A stretch of DNA of 64,000 nucleotides, from NCBI GenBank assembly GCA_014529385.2, contig CM043948.1:23552451-23616450 (forward strand), read 5' to 3'. This document shows positions 34,081-45,639 of this stretch, piece by piece (the first letter of the stretch is position 1; the number at the start of each line of letters is the position of its first letter). The notes beneath the pieces were generated by a model. It was given only the letters and a program-made list of their open reading frames with translations. It was not told the origin of the DNA and made no database searches. The translations under genes were made by a program, and so were the position numbers. The stretch is from Adiantum capillus-veneris. Lineage: Eukaryota > Streptophyta > Polypodiopsida > Polypodiales > Pteridaceae.

Positions 34081-34323
34081 GTGGTAAGCACTATTTCGTA
34101 GAATAGCTTACGCACACACTTGCATTGTGTGGTAATGTACCTTATGGCTTCCACGTAATACGAAAAAAAGCACGCTACCACACAACACATACACACACAC
34201 ACACACAACACATACCCGGGTCGTGTGGTCAGGTACTCCGCTAATGCCGTGCAATGCAACACAGATCATGCTCCCACACGACCCCCTCTCTCCCTCTCTC
34301 CTCTTGACGTACCTACGAAGGTG

Positions 34324-34327
<4 letters not shown>

Positions 34328-34405
<78 letters not shown>
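34328..34405 (+). repeat. Compound microsatellite (TC)n(AC)n
   Basis: TC/CT units at 34328-34360, then CA units at 34361-34405. A shorter interrupted AC run lies at 34,188-34,207. Confidence 0.97.
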
Positions 34406-34407
<2 letters not shown>

Positions 34408-34475
34408 GATGGCTAAAGGAATAACACCCAGTGGGCCCAATTGGGTCCCTATATAAATTTTTTTGCGGCCTCGTC

Positions 34476-34523
34476 GGACTATTCAATTTTCTCGACGGGC
34501 CCGTAGAGAAAATTAAATAGCCC
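34476..34523. repeat. Perfect-centre hairpin, related to the one at 27.5 kb
   Basis: GGACTATTCAATTTTCTCGA, CGGG and then CCCG, TAGAGAAAATTAAATAGCCC form ~24-bp arms with essentially no loop. Followed by CCCGGCGGGC, also seen in the 27.5-kb hairpin. Confidence 0.75.
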
Positions 34524-34539
34524 GGCGGGCTTTTTGTGG

Positions 34540-37149
34540 GTTTCCAAGTTACTCTTAACCAACTTGTTTGTGTTCATGTTAAGTGTGATTAAGTAAATGT
34601 GTCAATAAGACCTCGTGATGGCACAATTTTTTTTGGTACTTACGTAGATATTAAATCCCTAGAACCATCACTGGAATGCTCAATGTGGAGGGGGGGAATG
34701 ACACAAAATGGGGTGATTGGAGCTCCAAAGGTTTGCCCCAAGGCCTGAGGAGGGTTTTCCTCTTCATGTTCAAGGCCAAAGGAGCCCTCTACTACTCAAG
34801 GTGACTGCACTTTTTATAGCCCATGCTACTTGCAAAATCTCTAAGTCCATAGCTTCAACCATTCACACTCAATGCCCTTTGGGGTTCAATTGAAATCCTT
34901 TTGGGGGTTTTAGGCCAAGCCTTTAGGGTATTCTCCCACATAGTGGGAGATAGGGTAGCACAACATGTAAGGACATAGTCAATCTCTCTAAGGGATGAAA
35001 GCTAAAGATGAATTTTGAAATTTTTACAATTTTTTTAATGTGAAACCTTATTTTTCCTTATGACCTAACAAGCAAGTGCAAGCTTTTGTCAAAATTGTAC
35101 TATATCACAAGGCTTTGGTACCAAGGCAGACAAGCGATAAGAAAATTTGGCTCTAAAGCTTGAATTTTTTGCAATTTTAAATGTCATAGCAGGTTCCAAA
35201 ACAATGTCTTTTGTCCAAGGTTTGCAGGTACCATTTTGACTTCAAATCCGCACCTCTTGTGGATACAAAGAAAGTTATGAGGATATGTGGGCTATTGACC
35301 AAGATGAGTTGCAAAACAACCATGGGTTTCTTGACATGCATGAATTCAATGCTCTACTACACCACTCAGATCAAATGGCAGGTAATTTAGCGATCATCAA
35401 TGCAAATTTGACTAGGCTCATAGAGATCATTAATAATTGCATGATGTAAATGGCTTCAGAGAGGTTGCAATGACATAATCTGGTAAGTCATGGCACTGAT
35501 GGTAGCCCACCATTATCAAGGTCACTTTTGGTAGTGGAAAAATCTTAAACATGTTAGAAGGAGGGAAAGGGGAAACACACACAACAACACACACACCTCT
35601 CTATAGCTCACGTGGAATCACAACACCTAGATCCTCTAGAAAAAACACATCGAGCAACAAAACTTCACTGCAAATACTCATCGCCACACATCCAAGCCGA
35701 TGTTTTGGCCTCCCTCATGCAGTAAAGTCGAATCACTCACCCGCTTTCCTTTCTATCACTAACCACATGGCCTTCACTTCCCAAATTTCCTTGAATTTCC
35801 TAAGAGGATTTTCACATGAAAACCATCTTTTCCAAGCAGCATCAAGAATACCTATTCTCTGCCCGCATAGCCATATAAATCATACACATCCTAAACTCCT
35901 TTGCCTACATCAAGTCTTCACACTTGTTTTGACATTCTCACAAACATCTATGAGCACCTTTGACACTGTTTTCCACACCTTCTGGAATTCACACTCTTTG
36001 GATGTACCAACATCATTTTGGATGAAGGGTTTGAAGCCGCCAATGCATAGAGGTGAATATAAAGAGAGCAATAAAGATGTAATAAACACATTTTTGTATT
36101 AATGGATTGATGTGTAAGGTTCATGGGATTTGTACTAGAGTCACAATGGAGAATGTCCCTACTGGGTACCCTAGGTGGCAGGTAGGTGGATACCTTGGTC
36201 ATAATCTATCCCATGCGGAGCATTACATCATGTGTAGGAGTCATATATTCATGAATAAAATCCCCTAAATATGAAAATTCAACTTTGTCTCTCAGAATAG
36301 GCTATTCCGAGTTTTCATGCATGGGGTAAGCACATGCGACCTCCCTAGTGTTGTATGCGCACCTATTTCGTACTCATTTCTACCAAGTAATCAAGTCATT
36401 GGTATGAATGAAACTCTCTTTTATCCACCCTAAACCTAACATATGGTATCGTAGACATTAGGGTGATTAATATTTCTTAATCCTAATTAAAGTCCATTGG
36501 TATTTAACCTAGCTAGTTGTATCTCTGATTAATTGAGTTCTAACCTAGCTCTATGTGGGCACATCCATGGTAGACCCAAGAGACCACTACCATTCATAGA
36601 TTAGACAAACTTGACTATACGAAGAGCATTAGGTTTCATTTTCAGTTAGGTTTGCACCTAATTAGTCAATTTCCTCCCATTTAGTGCTCTCATAATCGTT
36701 AAACCCATCTCTTGGCTTCCACAATTAACCATGTGGGTGTATTATCCTTAGAGGCTTTCCAAACAAGCCTCTAACCACCCCATTTGGAAGAGATCTGAAT
36801 GCTTACTTGTTCTCTAAAAATCTGCAAAATAGAGAATAAAATAGTGTCTTGAGGTCTCTACACACAAGCAAGGCCTTGTGGGCAGATTAAGTGGTTGCCA
36901 ACTATATGTAAGAAATGTAGAACAAAATAGGATCTTGTATGAATAAGAGTAGAGAGAGGTATGATGAAAGGTAGATTAGTGGAAAATCAAAATTTAGATT
37001 AGCACTATTACAAAGTGATGGTGTCATCCACCCATGTGCTCTCAAGATAGATCTTAGAATGATGATATAGACATCTAGAGCTAGTAGGTAGGAATACAAC
37101 GGGTTGGTTATCCTTCAGTATAGGATGCCATGGTTCATGGAGATGGCCT
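34540..37149. other. Retroelement-derived non-coding stretch
   Basis: No convincing gene: a 183-codon + frame at 35,551-36,102 is of low complexity with no family character. AACATATGGTATCGTAGAC at about 36,431 looks like an LTR end plus Copia-type primer site on the + strand. A short hairpin CTCCCACATAGTGGGAG lies near 34,935. Confidence 0.4.
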
Positions 37150-37576
37150 CCTTATATAGTGCTATAGGTGGGTGGTAGACAAGTGTTTTTGTGTGTGGGA
37201 TGTGTGGTATTGACCATGCCAATCCACCGTCTATGGCAGCCACCGTTCATAGTACTAATGGCATGTACATATGGTCTAGTATCATAGGAAATATTTATTC
37301 AAAGTTTCACTTAGGGGCACTACCCCCAAACCCTTGCATGGTTATCCATTGGTCCCCAAGACCCCCTATCCAAGGGTACTCACCACCTCAAGGTTGGGCT
37401 CTTGAATTAGCTACGTACTATCCACGATCACAAATAAAGACCTCAACAATGTGTAAGCTAGAATCCACCAAATATATGTGCACTCTTGGCCTCTCCTCAT
37501 ATGGGGGCCTTACAAAATATGAAACCTACATGATGGTGGGAAAAATTGATAGATGGGCATTATAGGTATACTAACA
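37150..37576 (-). repeat. 3' LTR of Copia F (right end clear)
   Basis: Plus text ends TATACTAACA at 37576, followed by CCCGGTCTCAATG, the complement of a purine-rich tract. The minus-strand TATA box CTATATAAGG lies at about 37,155. The left end is not resolved. Confidence 0.5.
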
Positions 37577-37589
37577 CCCGGTCTCAATG

Positions 37590-38214
37590 AACACCCAAAG
37601 ATGCTTTATGTTATCCGTGTGCCAACTATGAGTCGATGAAGGTGTCAAAGTAGTTGGTCTTTCCCAAGAGTTTTGTGAAAATATCTACACAATTATCTTC
37701 AGTAGGAAATTACTCTAGCTCCACAATATCATCCTCAATAAGCTCTCAAACATGATGATATTGAAACTCAATATGCTTTGTGCGTGCATGGAAGATAGGG
37801 TTCTTTGCTAATCACCATGCAGCTCTAGTTGTCATATTGAAGTGTCGTTGTTGAAACTATAGGAGTACCTAAGTCCATGAGAACTCTCCTGAGCCAAACT
37901 GCTTCACAAGATACAAAATAAGAGCTTTATTCTCTGATTCTATTGAAGAAAGAGAGATGGCTGGTTGCTTCTTTCTTATCCAAGAAAAGAGTCAAGAACC
38001 AACAAGCGAGAAAAAAATATTTAGAAATTGACTTTTTAGAATCACAATATCCTACCCAGTTAGAGTCACAATACCCATTTAGGGTATTTGTGCCAATGCC
38101 ATATAAAATTCCATGACCCAAAGTACCTTCATACCTTCCAATGAGATTCCCTCTAGGCTGGTTGGGAATCCTGCTCAAAACACCAATTACAAAACACGTG
38201 TCTAGTCTAGTATT
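37590..38214 (-). pseudogene. pol: Copia F, 3' part: RNase H
   Basis: Minus strand begins NTRLDTCFVIGVLSRI at 38,214, then GTLGHGILYGIGTNTLNGYC, DSNWVGYCDSKKSISKYF and further RNase H remnants (a PIFHARTKHIEF motif near 37,780; NCVDIFTKLLGK near 37,680). Upstream RT of the same gene is found 21 kb away at 59,318. Stops and small deletions present. Confidence 0.8.
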
Positions 38215-39124
38215 TGTTAGCGAGTCCCCACGACGGATGTCTGTAGCATAGTTATCTGACACTAACATAACATCAATACTCAGGGAAGCGACTTAGATGG
38301 GACATGAAGACTCTTTGAGGTTGTCAATCTCAAGAAGTGAACCTAACAAGCTAACACAACAACTCAACAAGCAAATCACTCACTCAATGATCATGAAAAT
38401 TTGCCTATGTCCTTTCTCACCCTCTATGTCATCATGCCATTTTGACACTTGAACGGACTCAAAATGCAACGAAACTTTAGGAGGAGGTCTAAGACACCTA
38501 CAAAACTATCCTACCAAGTCTGGTCGCAAGCAGAAAAGGTACCAAAATCACGATCCATCATGAAAAAGGTCCTCAAAATTGCAACATATCAAACCAAAAA
38601 GGTTGCCCTATGGTCTAGGAACACTCTCCTATGGTCAAAACGTCAAAAAACAGTGATTTAAGCACTCAATATGAAGATTATGCTTACTAACGTGTAGTCA
38701 CGAACCTCAAAAAAACTGACAATGCTTATACTTTAACGAAAGAGGAAAGAGAGAGGAACACGACGCAAGTTTCAAAAATAAAAACGGATTACCCAATCAT
38801 TAGAAAAATTGATTATAGATTGAAGCAACTTTGTAGATTAATCGTATGTACAATGGAGCTCTTTCTTCTTCTAAAGATAAGCCTCCTTTTCACATTAAAG
38901 TTATTGACCTTTATACCTAGGGCTTTCTAAATGGCCAGTGGCCAGGTCACATGGACGTTTACAAATATCATGACAACATTACAACTCAAGGAATCAACCC
39001 GCTACTCTGGAATGAGGATTTATACAGAGTATTACTACACTAGCTCAAAAAAATGATAGAGTACAAATGTGGTGTCTGGCTACGTGTCCGACTAGGTGGC
39101 ACCCATTTGATCAATTCGCTAACA
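38215..39124 (-). repeat. 3' LTR of element E
   Basis: 910 bp; starts TGTTAGCGAGTC and ends AATTCGCTAACA, inverted ends TGTTAGCG/CGCTAACA. Aligns with 58407-59317, with differences concentrated at CpG sites. Confidence 0.92.
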
Positions 39125-39137
39125 TTCCCCCTTTCCT
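39125..39137 (-). promoter_or_regulatory. Polypurine tract of element E
   Basis: AGGAAAGGGGGAA on the minus strand directly before the LTR TGTTAGCG; very similar to the tracts of G and H. Confidence 0.85.
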
Positions 39138-40399
39138 AGCTCGTGTCGTCCCTTGACACAACTATGTGCAGTCTTGTCATTAGGGTCTTCAGCTTTGTCT
39201 TCAAGGTTGGGCTTTAGCTTGGAAAGTGATTTGTCGTTTGATGATGCTCTCCCCTTCCTTGATTCATATATGTTGTGTTATTGATACGTGATTTGGACTT
39301 TGGTTGTCGAGGCAACTTTTCTTCTTGTTTTAAATTCTCTTCTTTTTTGCTAATCTTGGCTGCCGTGAATATGGATTTTTATGTGTCTGAGTTTGTAGAA
39401 CTTGATGAAGGGTTTGCTCTCAATTTCCATCACAATGTGAGTCCTTTGCACTATATATCGAGCTTGAAGCACTATGTGAGCTCCTTATGGTTGTTGTGGA
39501 TGGCTCGCTTATTGCTGAATTTTTCATTGCTTATCGTTATAGGCCATTCTCTGTTGCTAGAGCTTTGTTGCTCTTGATAAGCATGTTGTGATTTATATCT
39601 GTTTCTCCAAGTATTTATTAATTTGGGTAGCCACTTCCTTATTCATGATGTAGAAGTAATATATACAAGAAGATAATGAAGACGGTCTCTAGAATGGGGT
39701 TGAAAACCTGGATGACCAAAGGGAAAAAACCCGGTGGAGAAAAAGTGCCTTTGGTATGCGCTCTTATTGGAGTTGAGAATTTGGACTTGAAGTACCTGTC
39801 ATAAAAGGTGAGTGCTTGCGATAAACAAAGCAAGAGTGTCTAATACAAGTGCCAATTATGGGACACTCTATATGCATATTAAAAAACAAAAGCATGTAGT
39901 GCAAAAGAGGGATTTGATGGGTGCTTCAAGGAGCAAATGTAGCACGTGTGACATCATAAGAATAGCTTCCATGTTTCCAAGAAGGGTTTATGTTGTAGAA
40001 GCTTTTCCACTCATACCTCGATGTGCTTAGTGCATGAGTATCTTTTAAACTTCCACTTCCCAAACTTAAAATACATAGATTTTGACTCTTATGCATACCT
40101 GTACCAGCATGAGCATCACAAAGTAATTATGCTCAACTCTTCTAGCTTGAGCAGTACCTAGACTAGCTAAGACGCTTAGACCACAGAAGATATTACTTTA
40201 AGCTTTGGGACTAAGACCTCACTCATTTAGTGGATTAGCTACCCAACTCTGACTATTATGCCATTTATTTTTTAATGGCAACTTGGATATACCTGTTCAA
40301 AGCCAAAAACCCAATTTCACAAGTCTTGGAGATTTAGGCCTCTTTGCTTGTATTGGTCTTATGGATGCCACCATTTTGTCCAGTAGGTTGGCATACTTC
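39138..40399 (-). other. 3' untranslated region of element E
   Basis: No supportable ORF between the third ORF and the polypurine tract. Confidence 0.5.
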
Positions 40400-40807
40400 G
40401 GCTCCTCTTGACTTTCTTGTCGTATGTTCACATTGCTTTGTTAAACAAGTTCTTAATCTGTTGTAGGAGTTGATCGAGCCTTTGCTTTATTTCCAATAAG
40501 CAGCGGTTGTCGATATGTGTGGGTTCTTTGTGATTGAGTTTCCACGAGCCCATGTATGACTGTCTTTGGCATTTTCTCTTTTGCTTTAGCATGATGGAGA
40601 CTAGTCTTTGGTATCCATATCTAATTGTTTTTGTTGTAGAATCCTTGATTTTGTAGTTTAATACCAGGTATCCATGTAGAGGTCTTAGCATCCTCAATGC
40701 TGACTGGCTATTGGATCTTACTGTTGATTATGTACCTTTGGATACAGCTTTGTGCTTCGTGATTGATCTTCATTTTTCCAGGTTGAGCTACAATTTTTGG
40801 TAACCAT
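40400..40807 (-). pseudogene. Third ORF of element E, downstream part
   Basis: Minus strand continues directly from the DNA transposon insertion with IWLPKIVAQPGKMKINHEA, then a second module TWIPGIKLQNQGFYNKNN, a TAG (Gln expected), and IWIPKTSLHHAKAKEKMPK at 40,600-40,675. Degenerate afterwards. See the upstream part at 50,688-51,278. Confidence 0.7.
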
Positions 40808-40811
40808 ATTT

Positions 40812-40844
40812 GGGTATAAGCATGTTAACTTGTCATGCTTTTTG
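40812..40844 (+). repeat. Left terminal inverted repeat of the DNA transposon
   Basis: 33 bp, complementary to 50655-50687 except position 5. It contains the imperfect palindrome AAGCATG-N9-CATGCTT. Sub-terminal ATGCTAGTAAG and TGTTAGCAT (40,858-40,885) resemble the internal arrays. Confidence 0.93.
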
Positions 40845-40939
40845 GTGTCCTGGACAATGCTAGTAAGAGGTGCTTGTTAGCATCTATTCAAAACCAAAGA
40901 GCAAGTGAAGTTTGAAATTTTAATAACCATAAGATATAT

Positions 40940-41013
40940 TATTTGTTCCCTCCCATATGGGGTGTGGCCTCTGTTTTCAGTTACGATGACGGCATGGGGT
41001 GTGGCCTCTGTTC

Positions 41014-41045
<32 letters not shown>

Positions 41046-41116
41046 CAGCGCAGACTCCCTCTCTGTCTCACTCTCAGACCAGTTTACAGTTTTCCCTGTT
41101 CCTACTCCCTCCCTCT

Positions 41117-41175
<59 letters not shown>
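40940..41175 (+). repeat. Tandem 40-bp duplication, (GT)n and (CT)n tracts
   Basis: ATGGGGTGTGGCCTCTGTT occurs twice about 41 bp apart (near 40,957 and 40,996), then (GT)10 at about 41,025-41,044 and (CT)n at about 41,122-41,175. This is the leader side of the transposase gene. A (GA)n lies near the other end, so the pair is inverted. Confidence 0.85.
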
Positions 41176-41180
<5 letters not shown>

Positions 41181-42009
41181 GCTTCTTGCCTCGAAGTTGA
41201 GTTGTCAAAGCTTAGTAGACTTGCAGATATGGAAAACCAGTAGACAACAATATTGCCACTAGAAATGGAGGCAGAAGGGAGCCATTATAGGAAATGAATC
41301 ACAATTACCAGCATCCAGCTCTTTCTATTATTAGGAAATATGAGACAGAAAGAAAGCGTAAACAGTGGGAGCACCGACAGATGACAACTAAACGAGGACA
41401 TCATGCCGTTGACGATGAGGAGAAAAGGAAAATCTCCTTCGAGATTGTGAAAGATTTCAAGAGAAGGACTGAAGGTCTCAACAAAGAAGCAAAGTTTGAA
41501 ATCTGGAATCTTGTTGCTCAACATCCGCTTGTTCGGGCAATCCGTGATTAGTTTTTAGAGGAGGAGACTGCTATGCAGAGTGCAATTGTCTCCAATGTCT
41601 GCAACACACTAGCTATCGTCAAGCAGCCAGCTTCTAATGAGGAGCTATTTTTGAGGAATGTAGCATTGCAGATGATGATAAATTCAGAGGAAAACATGCC
41701 TATTGCCATATTCTCCAGGGTCCTAAAATTCGACCGTCGCAGCTTGTTCAAAGCAAAGTCACAGCAGGTGAAGTCTGGTGTCAATGCTCGACTGTTTTCA
41801 TTGGCTAGATGTCACAAGCAACACAGTCATAGCCCTATCACAGATGAAATTAAGGAATTGGTCTACACATTTTGGACAGAGGAGACTCGTGTTTCACCCA
41901 ACAAGAAGGATGTTTGTCAAAAGAGAGTGGGAAGGAAAAGCTACATAAAACACCCTATGCACCTCCTGGATGAGTCTCAGGTGATCAATGACATACTTGC
42001 GCCATAACT

Positions 42010-43420
42010 TATGCATTCTAGCATGCTAGTAATCTACCTAGAATACAGGGAATGCTAGTTATCACAATATGTTATGCTATGTATGCCACCTAGCATGTGT
42101 GCTAGTTAGCATAGTCTCACTCCTAGTATGCTGGGTATGCTATTTAGCATGATAAGTATGCTGTCTAGCACAATATGTAAGCTACTATAACACCCTTTAT
42201 GCTAGTTAGCATACCTATTATGCTAACTAGCATGCTCAGAATGTTCTTTGACACAATGAGTATGCTAGCTACCTTTTGTAGTATGCTAACTAGCATAATG
42301 GGTAAGCTGGTTTATGGTATATGCTAGTTAGCATTCTTGTATGGTGGGTATGGTGTTCATCATAAATCTTCTACTAGTTAGCATGCCTAGTGATCTTGAG
42401 GACTACACTGGTTAGCACAATATGTATGCTACTTTAACACCTTTTATGCTAGTGTGCTGGCTATGCTATTCAACATAACAAGTGTGCTCGTTAACACAAT
42501 AGTATGCTAGTTAGCATACCTTCTATTCTTCTTAGCACCCTTTGTGTGGTTAACCATGACTCATATGTTAAACTACACACTGATTTTGCTTGTTAGCACA
42601 ACTAGTATGCTAGTTAGCATACTCAGCTGTGCTACCTAGCAATATAGCATGTTAGTAAGCATACTCAGCTAGCTAACTAGCATGCTGAGTATGCTAGTTA
42701 GCACAGCTAAGAATGCTAAGTAGCATAACGGGTAAGCTGGTTTATGATAGTATGCTAGTTAGCATATTCAGCTATGCTAACTAGCATACTCAGCATGCTA
42801 GTTATCATACTCAGCATGCTAACTAGCATGCTCATGAGTATGCTAGTTAGCACAGCTGAGAATGCTAAGTAGCATAACAGGTAAGCTGATTTATGATAGT
42901 TATCATTCGTAGTGTGTTGTCTATGCTGTTCAACATAATAAGTGTGCTGGTTAACACAATATGTATGCTAGTTAGCATACCTTCTATTCTTCTTAGCACA
43001 CATTCATGTGGATTAACAATGACTCATATGCTAAATTACACACTGATTATGCTTGTTAGCACAGCTAGTATGCTAGTTAGCATATTTAGCTATGCTAACT
43101 AGCATACTCAGCATGCTAACTAGCATGCTGATGAGTATGCCTCGTATGCTAAACTACACACTGTTTGTGCTTGTTAGCACAGCTAGTATGCTAGTTAGCA
43201 TACTCAGCATGCTAACTAGCATGCTGAAGAGTATGCTAACTAGTATGCTGATGAGTATGCTAGTTAGCACAGCTAGTATGCTAACTCAGCATGCTAACTA
43301 GCATGTTGATGAGTATGCCTCGTATGCTACACTACACACTGATTGTGCTTGTTAGCACAACTAGTATTCTAGTTAGCATACTCAGCATGCTTAGTATACA
43401 ATGTTATACCCAGTTACATG
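42010..43420. repeat. Palindromic array 1, in the transposase intron
   Basis: Dozens of variants of TATGCTAGTTAGCATA / AGCATGCTAACTAGCATGC in both orientations, irregularly spaced, with larger internal duplications (for example the segments around 42,600-42,760, 42,760-42,900 and 43,030-43,200). Fully contained in intron 41981-43554. Confidence 0.93.
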
Positions 43421-44280
43421 CATGTTAGGACCATACAGTGTGCTGTTTAACACACCAATTTGTTTCTATGGTGGATGTATTAAGTAGCAATGCGTATAGT
43501 CCTGTTTGGATTATTTCTCCTAGTAAACATATTGATAAAATATGGATATTGCAGGTTGAGCTCTTTCAAAGATTCAAACAAAAACATCCAGATTGCAAGA
43601 TTGGCATCATGATGTTTGAGAGTTAAAGACATTCTTTTGCAGGAGGCTGAAGGATAGGTACACATGCTGTTGCGAATACCATGTGTAGATGACCTTTTTG
43701 AAAGACGCACTGAACCACATGCGCTCTCGTGCTTTTGGCTGCATGATACATGTTGCAACTGTGTATGCAATATCTGTGCTACAGGCAAGAACATTAGCAG
43801 CGGCGGCTGCCTGGATTCACATCACACGTTCAAAGGTGTCACACAGATGTGGGAGTCCGTTCTCTGTCCAAAGCCAGCAGATGCAGTTTTCCATAGAAGG
43901 GAATTCCTGATGGGAGACTGTAAGATATGTGGAGTAAAGAAGTTAGAATTATGCTGCTTAGAAACAGCAAAGCCAGGTAAGCGTATTAATGTGAAAGTAT
44001 TTGCATATGTAGAAGCAAAAGACAGGCATGGAAACAGTAAGAAAAGAAAAGATCTTTTGCATAAAGAAATGCAGTGCTGGGAGTTTCTTCGACTATTGCA
44101 GACCAAGTTGAAGCTCTTCATCACTCATAACTATGTGGCACGATGGCAAGGACAACAATTTAAGGATTGTATACTTCGCTTTCCAGATGATGTCATTGTC
44201 TCAGTTGTTGACTTTGCTAAAAATTACACCTTCAAGGAGCAAAATGAGATTCAGGCAATGCATTGGCCCTCTAGTCAAGT

Positions 44281-44386
44281 AACTATTTTTGTACACATAA
44301 CGTACTACCGCAAGGCAGGGGAGGCAGTCAAGTAACTATTTTTGTACACATAACGTACTATCGCAATGCAGGGGAGGTAGTCAAAA
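44281..44386 (+). repeat. 53-bp tandem duplication inside the transposase gene
   Basis: AACTATTTTTGTACACATAA and the following 33 bp are repeated in tandem (copies 44281-44333 and 44334-44386) with four substitutions. 53 is not a multiple of three, so it ends the upstream frame at TAA 44333. Confidence 0.95.
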
Positions 44387-45639
44387 CAATCCACTTCTTC
44401 ATATCAAATGATAGGGTGCATGGGTGCATGACACACTATTTGTGCAACATTGCTTCATGCTACACTGTGACTGGTTACAACAAGAGGGTGTCACTTGTAA
44501 ACAACATCGGGTGTGGTTAGATGGTGCGGCCTCGCAATTCAAGGGAACCAATCCTTTCTATTTTCTTGCAAGATATGGTGGACTCACATGGATTGGGATG
44601 AGCTGGTTCTTCTTTGGATCAGGGCATGGCAAGGGCGAGCATGATGGTGCAGGAGCAGTTGTGAAAAGAACCTTGACCCATGAACAACTAAAACCTAATG
44701 GAGCTATATTGCAGTGTGCAGCAGATGTGGTTGCTTATTGCCAGGCCAACCTATCGTCGCAGGGAGCACTTGCATCATATCCTTCAAAAGAAAGGGAATG
44801 TGCTCGTGTGTTCTGGGAAGTTAAAGAGGGAGATGTTAACAGGGAAGTTAAGTGGAATTGTGCCACTGTGGCAAAAACTCGCTCTTTGCATGCTATTCGT
44901 GGTCACAACCCGCAGGATCCAACAGCCCTTGCAATAAGAAAGTTGGCATGCTTTTGTGATGCATGCATGAACGGAAGGTGGAATCGCTGCATCAATAAAG
45001 CTCATGTGGAGGCTTGGGATTATCAGATTCTGCAGCCATTACTTGAGCAAACAGATGAAGTTTCGACAGAGGAAGTCGTTGGCTATGATGACTTCACATA
45101 CGCAGGTCATCATGATGTGTTGAGTAGCACTCTATGTTCTAGAGACACATTTGCTGTAAATCCAGATGCTTTAACCAACGCTGAAGATGTGGATTTCTAT
45201 CTGGTCAAGTGTGTTGCAAAAAAGGAGAAGGTGGAGAAGGGGTACATTGATGAATGGAGCAATGTAATTGACAGAGGCTCATATGTTGTGCAAGGACTGT
45301 ATTACAAGCAATTGGATGCATACACCTTCAAGCTAGACCACAAGTAGCCTATCGTCCACCTACTTTCACATCTAGTGCGATGTATCAAAATACCCATGGA
45401 GCACGTCCCAAGGAGAAGGCAGGTGTACACAATCACTCCAGAAAGCTATGAAGCAATCTGTAATAGCATGCCCTTCAGCTTTTAAGTTGTATCCACTAGA
45501 TTTTCTATATACCACTTTGCTGTAAGGGTATGCAATTTTATTATAAAGTTGGTTTTTTGTCAGCATGCTAACTATCAAACTGTTTACACTAATTGTCAGC
45601 ATCAAATTATTTACATAGGGTTCAATTTTACAATGACAG

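Larger units (their letters stand above)
41294..45347 (+). pseudogene. Transposase-like gene of the 9.9-kb DNA transposon
   Basis: Exon 1, 41294-41980 (FEIVKDFKRRTEGLNKEAKF; ITDEIKELVYTFWTEETRVS). Intron 41981-43554, CAG|GTGATC to TTGCAG|, phase 0, joins DESQ to VELFQRFKQKHPDCKIG. Then a Cys cluster YTCCCEYHV and TCCNCVCN, DFAKNYTFKEQNEIQAMHW, VKTIHFFISNDRVH, WLDGAASQFKGTNPFYFLAR (first acidic motif), WFFFGSGHGKGEHDGAGAVV (second), and a Cys-rich end CFCDACMNGRWNRC. From memory, proteins with SDG..QFK and SHGKG..DG blocks occur in mosses, ferns and cnidarians; acidic residues suggest a DDE/DDD nuclease, not proved. Broken by TAG 41549, TAA 43624, frameshifts near 43,645 and 43,720, TAG 43686, a 53-bp duplication and an 8-bp duplication (GGGTGCAT twice, about 44,414-44,429). 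Confidence 0.82.

Noticed and set aside
35551-36102. 183-aa ORF
   Set aside because: Starts in an AC-rich stretch, has no domain-like pattern, no related copy in the window, and lies among LTR debris.
38215-39124. Solo LTR
   Set aside because: A polypurine tract beside it and a matching LTR with primer site at 58,407 show it is the 3' LTR of one large element.
40905-41262. Three overlapping ORFs with SLSLSL and CVCVCV
   Set aside because: Microsatellite translations in the leader of the transposase gene.
42893-43301. ORFs of Met-Leu-Ser-Ile type (two 69-codon + frames)
   Set aside because: They are translations of palindromic array 1 inside an intron; periodic sequence, no gene.
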